From positions 1 through 36,809 of the forward strand of contig FTLJ01001089.1 in NCBI GenBank assembly GCA_900155495.1: a stretch of DNA of 36,809 nucleotides. The letters are read 5' to 3'. A program made the position numbers and the translations under genes. The stretch comes from Porogramme epimiltina. Its lineage: Eukaryota > Basidiomycota > Agaricomycetes > Polyporales > Polyporaceae. Each line of letters starts with the position of its first letter. Position 1 is the stretch's first letter. The notes beneath the pieces were generated by a model, which searched no databases, was not told the origin of the DNA, and worked only from the letters and a program-made list of their open reading frames with translations. Below are positions 32,210 to 36,809 of the stretch, one piece after another.

Positions 32210-34386
32210 ATGGCATCGTCCGTCTTCTACAAATTCAAGTCCCAGCGGGATGAGTCTCGAGTGACCTTTGACGGCACTGGGATTTCTGTCTTCGACCTGA
32301 AGAAAGAGATCATCATCGCTAATAACCTTGGTAAAGCCAATGATTTTGATCTTGTTGTGCAGGGTACCTCTGGCGAAGGTTTGTCAAGACGCATACATCC
32401 CCGTATTGCTTTCTCAAGTGAGCTGTATGCACAGACTATAAGGACGACGCCCAAGTTATCCCCCGTTCGTCTTCGGTGGTGGTCAGACGAGTTCCCGCTC
32501 GCCCTGGTAAAGGCTCTGCGGCCAGATATTTGGGCAACGCTGGCCCCGTTCAAGGCTCATCGGACTCGGGTCCCAAGAACGGTGGAGGAGGGTGGCATAG
32601 AGGCGGCGGGAATATTTCTAAACGGTTCGACAAGGAAACTAAGGAAGAGCCAAAACAAGCTGAGAGGCCACCACCACCTCCTGTGAGTATTGTTTTCATA
32701 GTAATGCTGCCTCACCGTGACCGGTTTTTAGATGCCCCTTGCCAGCTCGGTAGTCACAGAGGAGGACGAGGCGGCGGCCATGGCGGCCATGTTTCAAGCA
32801 CAAACAGCGAACTGGGAGGAGGCCCAGGAAAAGATGTCACAGTCCGTGTTGCGCGCACGCGCTATTTTTTGTCTCGTAGAACTTGAGTTAATGAACTTCG
32901 TTTTACTCCCTGGTACTGGCGATCTCGTCCCGTAGTGCTACGAGGGTTTACAACAACCCCCGTGGAACCGCCCCTCGAGGAGGAAAGCCCTTCCAGCCTA
33001 GCCATCATCAATCCGAGCGACCATTACCCCCCAGTTATGTCTGTTACCGTTGCGGTCAGAAAGGTGCGTCATTCGGGCAACTAGTTTCCCGTCAATGGCC
33101 TAACCATTTGGACGTGAAGGCCACTGGATTCAAGATTGTCCAACAAACAATGACCGGGAGTTCGACAACAGGCCACGCATCAAGCGAACAACCGGTATCC
33201 CTCGAAGCTTCCTCAAGGCCGTAGACAACCCAACTACTGGGCCTCTCGGTCAAGGAGTCATGGTCACACCTGAAGGCGGTTATGTCGTGGCTCAGCCCGA
33301 CTCGTGCGTTGTATTTCTCTTTAATACTTCGTCGATACTGAAGCTAGCCCTTCTAGTGCCTCCTGGCAAAAACAAGTCTCTCGACACAAAGGCCTCACCG
33401 AGGCCGACATCCGCGACCGTGCGCCGACCGACCCGTCGCTCGCGTGCCCGATCGACGGCAAGCTCATCCGGGACGCGGTCAAGACGCCCTGCTGCGGGAC
33501 GCTCTACTGCGAGGATTGCGTGCAGACGCACCTGCTCGAGCGCGACTTCCTCTGCCCGAACTGCGTGCGCAAGATCCCGAGCCTGGACAAGCTCATCGTG
33601 GACAAGCCGATGCGCGCGCGCGTGCACGAGTACGTCGACGCGGAGATCGAGCGCAGCAAGCAGGAGGCAGAGCGGGCGGAGAAGCAGGAGCGCGAGAAGG
33701 CCGCGGAGGACAGCAAGGCGAGCGCGGCGGAGGCGTCTGGCGGGGGGGCCGAGGGCGAGAAGGTGAGTTTACATACATACCCCTGGCTTCGACGCGCGCG
33801 CGCCCCATGGGGTCGAGCGAGAACGCGGTCGCTGACAGCTCCTCCGTCACAGAACGGCGCGGCGGACGCGTCCTTGGCGGTGGACGGCGACGAGGGCTTC
33901 TACGGCGAAGGGTTCGGCGGCGACGTCTCGCAGTGGCTCACGCAGCTCCAGGCGCAAAGCCAGCAGCTCCAGGTGATGCTCAACAACCCCGCGCTGCCCG
34001 GGCACGTGCGCCAGCAGGCGCAGATGAAGCAGCAGCAGCTCCAGCTCGAGATGCAGCAGGCGCAGATCGCCGCGACGATGCAGCAAGCCGCGCAACAACA
34101 ACAATCATTCATCGGCGCGGCCATGGGCGCGGGCGGCATGGGCGTCGGGGCGGGGATGGGCGCGGGGATGGGCACGGGCGCGGTGATGGGGGCTGGTCAG
34201 GCGATGGGCGAGTACAGGCAGTGGACAAACCCGTTCCCGAACCAACAGCCGACAGGCCAGGATTCGGCGTACCAGCGGCTGCCGGTGAACAACCGGAGAA
34301 GGAATCTCAAACGGGATCGTCCGTCAGACTTTTTGGAGGTCGGAGGGGCCCAAAACGACGCGAAAGCTCCGCGGTATTGGGAGTAG
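32210..34386 (+). CDS. MPE1: Mpe1/RBBP6-type cleavage and polyadenylation factor subunit
   Basis: Nuclear mRNA 3'-end processing factor with ubiquitin-related domains. Exons 32210-32378, 32435-32682, 32732-32841, 32936-33063, 33120-33303, 33357-33762 and 33853-34386 give 592 aa. The DWNN ubiquitin-like domain fills residues 1-78 (SVFYKFKSQRDESRVTFDG, FDLKKEIIIANNLGKA, then YKDDAQVIPRSSSVVVRRVP). A CCHC zinc knuckle near 212-225 reads CYRCGQKGHWIQDC and spans an intron. A RING/U-box-like finger near 310-350 reads CPIDGKLI, TPCCGTLYCEDC, FLCPNC. The C-terminal 180 residues are Gln-rich (QLQAQSQQLQVML) and then Met/Gly/Ala repetitive. Exons 6-7 are much more GC-rich than exons 1-5. The MPE1 domain order DWNN-CCHC-RING is complete. 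Confidence 0.93.
34118..34215 (+). repeat. Met-Gly-Ala low-complexity repeat in MPE1
   Basis: Degenerate repeats of GGCATGGGCG/GCGGGGATGGGC type code for a run of MGAG, MGVG and MGTG units near the protein C-terminus. Confidence 0.65.
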
Positions 34387-34578
34387 ATGTGTCGATGTGG
34401 GTTTCTTGGCTTGGACGGTGACGGACATGGATCCGAGAGGACGCGAATTCGAACCGGTCCTCACATATTTGTATACAGTCATGGCAGCTAGCACTCACAC
34501 CTCCGCTTGCATCCGACATAATAATAAACATTATTCCGTCCTACACTATACTAGCAATGGGGTGCGTCGCGACAAACA

Positions 34579-36809
34579 TCATGAAGCCTCGATTTCGCTC
34601 GAATCAGCCTGCTGAGACTGGGGCGTAACGCGCTTCAGTAGGGACTGCTGGTAGTTCTCCCAAGACGCGATGAGCTGTACGACGAGATTCACAGTCGTTA
34701 GTAAATGTGAAGTCATGGGACGTGTGATATAGGCGCACTTGTTTCTGACGGTCAATCATGCCCTCGAGGAACGCCTCAAGAGCGGCCTTGAAGTCCTCGA
34801 CGCGCTCATGCTCGAATCGCGCAACCTCCTGCTTTACGAGGCGAGAGACATGGTCGAACTCCTGCTTGGCTTCAAGCGCACGGCGCTCAGCCTCTCCGAC
34901 TTGCTGCAGCGAGCGCGAGAGCTGCTCGGGCGCGAGCCGGCCCTGCGCGCGATTCGCCTCGTGCGTCTGCTTTGTGCGCCTGAGGTTCGCGTCCGCGCCC
35001 TGCCACGCGTGGTAGGTGCGCACGCGCGAGCTGAAGGCGAGCTAGGAGGAAGGAGGGTTAGGGTATTCGCAAGGCAGCGAAGGATGAGGGATGAAGACGT
35101 ACTCGAACAGAGTTGATCAGACGGGCATATTCGTCCGCTGGCGCGCCATTACAGTTAGCACAAAAGTTTAATGAGGTAAACTGAGCGAACGCGGTACCTG
35201 TGCTGAGGACAGTGATCATGTCCTCATTCGCCTGGATCGACTGAAGTTCCTGAGCCTTGCGCTCGACCTCCGCGAGGCCGTTTAGGGAAAGCGACAGCTG
35301 CTGGCCCACGTCGCACGCCGCTAGGTCTGCAATCGTCTGAGCGAACTCGCCCGCTGCAGCCGCAACGTCTACCAAGCCAACACATTAGTCAAAACAGCTA
35401 AGCTGTATAACTCACTCTCAGCGTACCTGTGCGCTGTTTGGATACAACATCGATCGCCTTTACCAGGCCACGAAGCTGTGTCTCGAGGCTATCAAGATAC
35501 GCTTTCTGCCTATCAAACCACTGAGATGGATATGAGTAAGGGTTACACCGAAGTCAATAAGTTGAACCAACCTCGTCGGACTCATAGAAGCGAGGACCCG
35601 CAATCGATTGTCCGATTGTCGCCATCAGCCCTCCCTTCTCATGAGCTATTTCGGCCTTTCTGTGCTTGATCTACATGTACACATTTAGACCTGGATGCTT
35701 ATTACGAGGAGATGAACAACCCACATCTAGCGCGAACGTGTCACTTTCTAGGAACATCTTCAGGTCGGTGTCCTTCTGCAGGACCGGGTGGTTGGCAATC
35801 TTCTGGATGCACTTCTCCAGCGCTGACCGGCGCTGTTGCACGAAGTCTTCGGCGAAGCGACCAAACGGGTTCTTGTCGGGTACGGGCGGGACAACCACCC
35901 CGGGGTTGTTCAAGGAGAGGGTCTCATATAGCCACAAGAAGTCTGAGTATCGTCGCAGAACGGAGAAGCTCGACTTCTTGTACATGGGGGATGTTGTCTG
36001 TTGCATGGCGTTGATTGAGAGAGACATACCACGTCAAAAGAAGGGGCGCACCTTGGTATGCACAGTGTACATCGTATATGCACGTATCGGGTCTCCCACC
36101 CTCTGGGGGTCGTCCACCGTAATTTGGAACACGGGTTGTAGCCCATTCTCCCTCCTCACACCGAATGACGGAGACAGCTGAGCCAACGGAGGGGCATTAG
36201 CGTTCAGGACAGCGCACGCGATAGGAAGCACTCACCGAGCCCTCTCCCAGCGCACTCTCCCGCTTCGCCGCCCTCGCCGCGATAGTCTGTGCAATAGGCC
36301 GGTCGTCGTCGTCATCGTCATCCGACACGCTCTGGTCCCGCGACGTGCTAGCGGCGGCGGGGGTAGGAACGGTGTACGCCGTCTGCGTCTGCCACCCGCC
36401 TGAGCCCTCCCACCCGCCGAGGGCCTCGCCCCCAATCGAGAGGCCCGCGATGGACCGCTCGAAGGAGCCCTGCGGCCGGTCGAGCGGGTTGAACGCCGCC
36501 GGCTCCGCCTTGGCCTGGGACGAGGAGAAGGACGACGCGGTGGAGCCCTGCGACGCGTGCCCGACCGCGCGCGCGGGCACCTCCGCCGCCTTCGCTACTG
36601 CAGGCGTCGGGCTGGCGGGCTTGGGCTCTTCGGCGGCAGGCGGGGGCGGAGGCGGAGCGGACTCTTGGGCTGGGGCGGGGGCGGGCGCGGCGGGGTCGGG
36701 GTCCTGGGGGTTCGGGGGGGCCTCCGCCCCCGCGGGGGTGCTCTTGCGGGAGCCGCGCGGGGGTGACGCACCGGCGGCAGGGGCGGGGGGGGCCCCCCCC
36801 GCCCTTGGT
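34579..36809 (-). CDS. VPS5: Sorting nexin Vps5 (PX-BAR retromer subunit; 5' end beyond window)
   Basis: Endosomal retromer component that binds PI3P by its PX domain and bends membranes by its BAR domain. Exons: from beyond 36809 to 36236, 36177-36052, 35997-35725, 35670-35572, 35520-35427, 35368-35198, 35137-35103, 35041-34739, 34674-34579; all phases agree. The visible N-terminus (190 aa) is Pro/Ala-rich and then acidic. The PX domain starts at FQITVDDPQRVGDPIRAYTM and holds SSFSVLRRYSDFLWLYETL, PPVPDKNPFGRF, RRSALEKCIQKIANHPVL and FLESDTFA. The BAR region follows (WFDRQKAYLDSLETQLRGLV, DEYARLINSVR, QKQLIASWENYQ). No start codon is visible. It converges on MPE1 with 192 bp between stops. 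Confidence 0.92.
36781..36802. repeat. G/C homopolymer tract at the window end
   Basis: A G-run is directly followed by a C-run inside the proline/glycine/alanine-coding 5' exon of VPS5. It is a probable sequencing or replication-slippage hot spot. Confidence 0.6.

Noticed and set aside
33260..34421. Alternative Arg/Ala-rich plus-strand frames over MPE1
   Set aside because: They are out of frame with the DWNN-CCHC-RING reading and without domain content.
34435..34465. TTCGAA-containing segment resembling a tRNA T-loop
   Set aside because: The flanking bases do not pair as a T-stem and no acceptor or anticodon arm is visible; it lies in the MPE1/VPS5 3' UTR spacer.
1..36809. Search for a CRISPR array, insertion sequence, LTR retrotransposon or biosynthetic cluster
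   Set aside because: No regularly spaced repeats, terminal repeats, transposase or reverse-transcriptase motifs, or PKS/NRPS/terpene genes were seen; the window is eukaryotic and mostly housekeeping.

Overview
This window is nuclear DNA from a filamentous basidiomycete, most likely an agaricomycete and plausibly a polypore. Nearly every gene is broken by many 50-60 nt GT-AG introns, several genes have very small exons, and the protein complement is typical of mushroom-forming fungi: a fungal immunomodulatory protein of the LZ-8/Fve family, a HET-domain protein, F-box proteins, and Spt20, Mpe1, Erg4, Yvc1 and Vps5 orthologues. No bacterial, viral or transposon gene was recognised. All gene models were spliced by eye: I required canonical splice sites, consistent codon phase across every junction, and agreement with what I know of each family.

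Left part (1-9352), housekeeping. An Spt20-type SAGA subunit on the minus strand runs off the left edge. It is head-to-head with HGH1 (plus strand, eEF2 folding factor). An RTC4-domain protein lies on the minus strand, and an F-box protein of a WD40-like type on the plus strand.

Middle (9353-19585). A dienelactone hydrolase (plus, with one apparent GC-AG intron) converges on the immunomodulatory protein gene (minus, with its own TATA-like box, a 5'UTR intron and palindromic upstream motifs). Next come tRNA 2'-phosphotransferase TPT1 (minus), a coiled-coil RING E3 ligase (plus), a possible small basic protein, and a TMEM184/DUF300 membrane protein containing an 8-nt exon (plus).

Right-middle (19586-24928), accessory in character. 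It holds an intronless HET-domain protein, an unresolved spliced ORF with two CxxC pairs, and an F-box/leucine-rich-like protein, all on the minus strand.

Right part (24929-36809), housekeeping again. A 24-exon YVC1-type TRP cation channel is followed by ERG4 sterol reductase (minus), the polyadenylation factor MPE1 (plus) and VPS5 sorting nexin (minus), which runs off the right edge.

The genes do not form one pathway; this is a gene-dense, mixed euchromatic segment. The points most worth following are the immunomodulatory protein gene with its promoter dyads, the microexon chains in the two membrane-protein genes, the GC-AG intron, and the unidentified double-CxxC gene.
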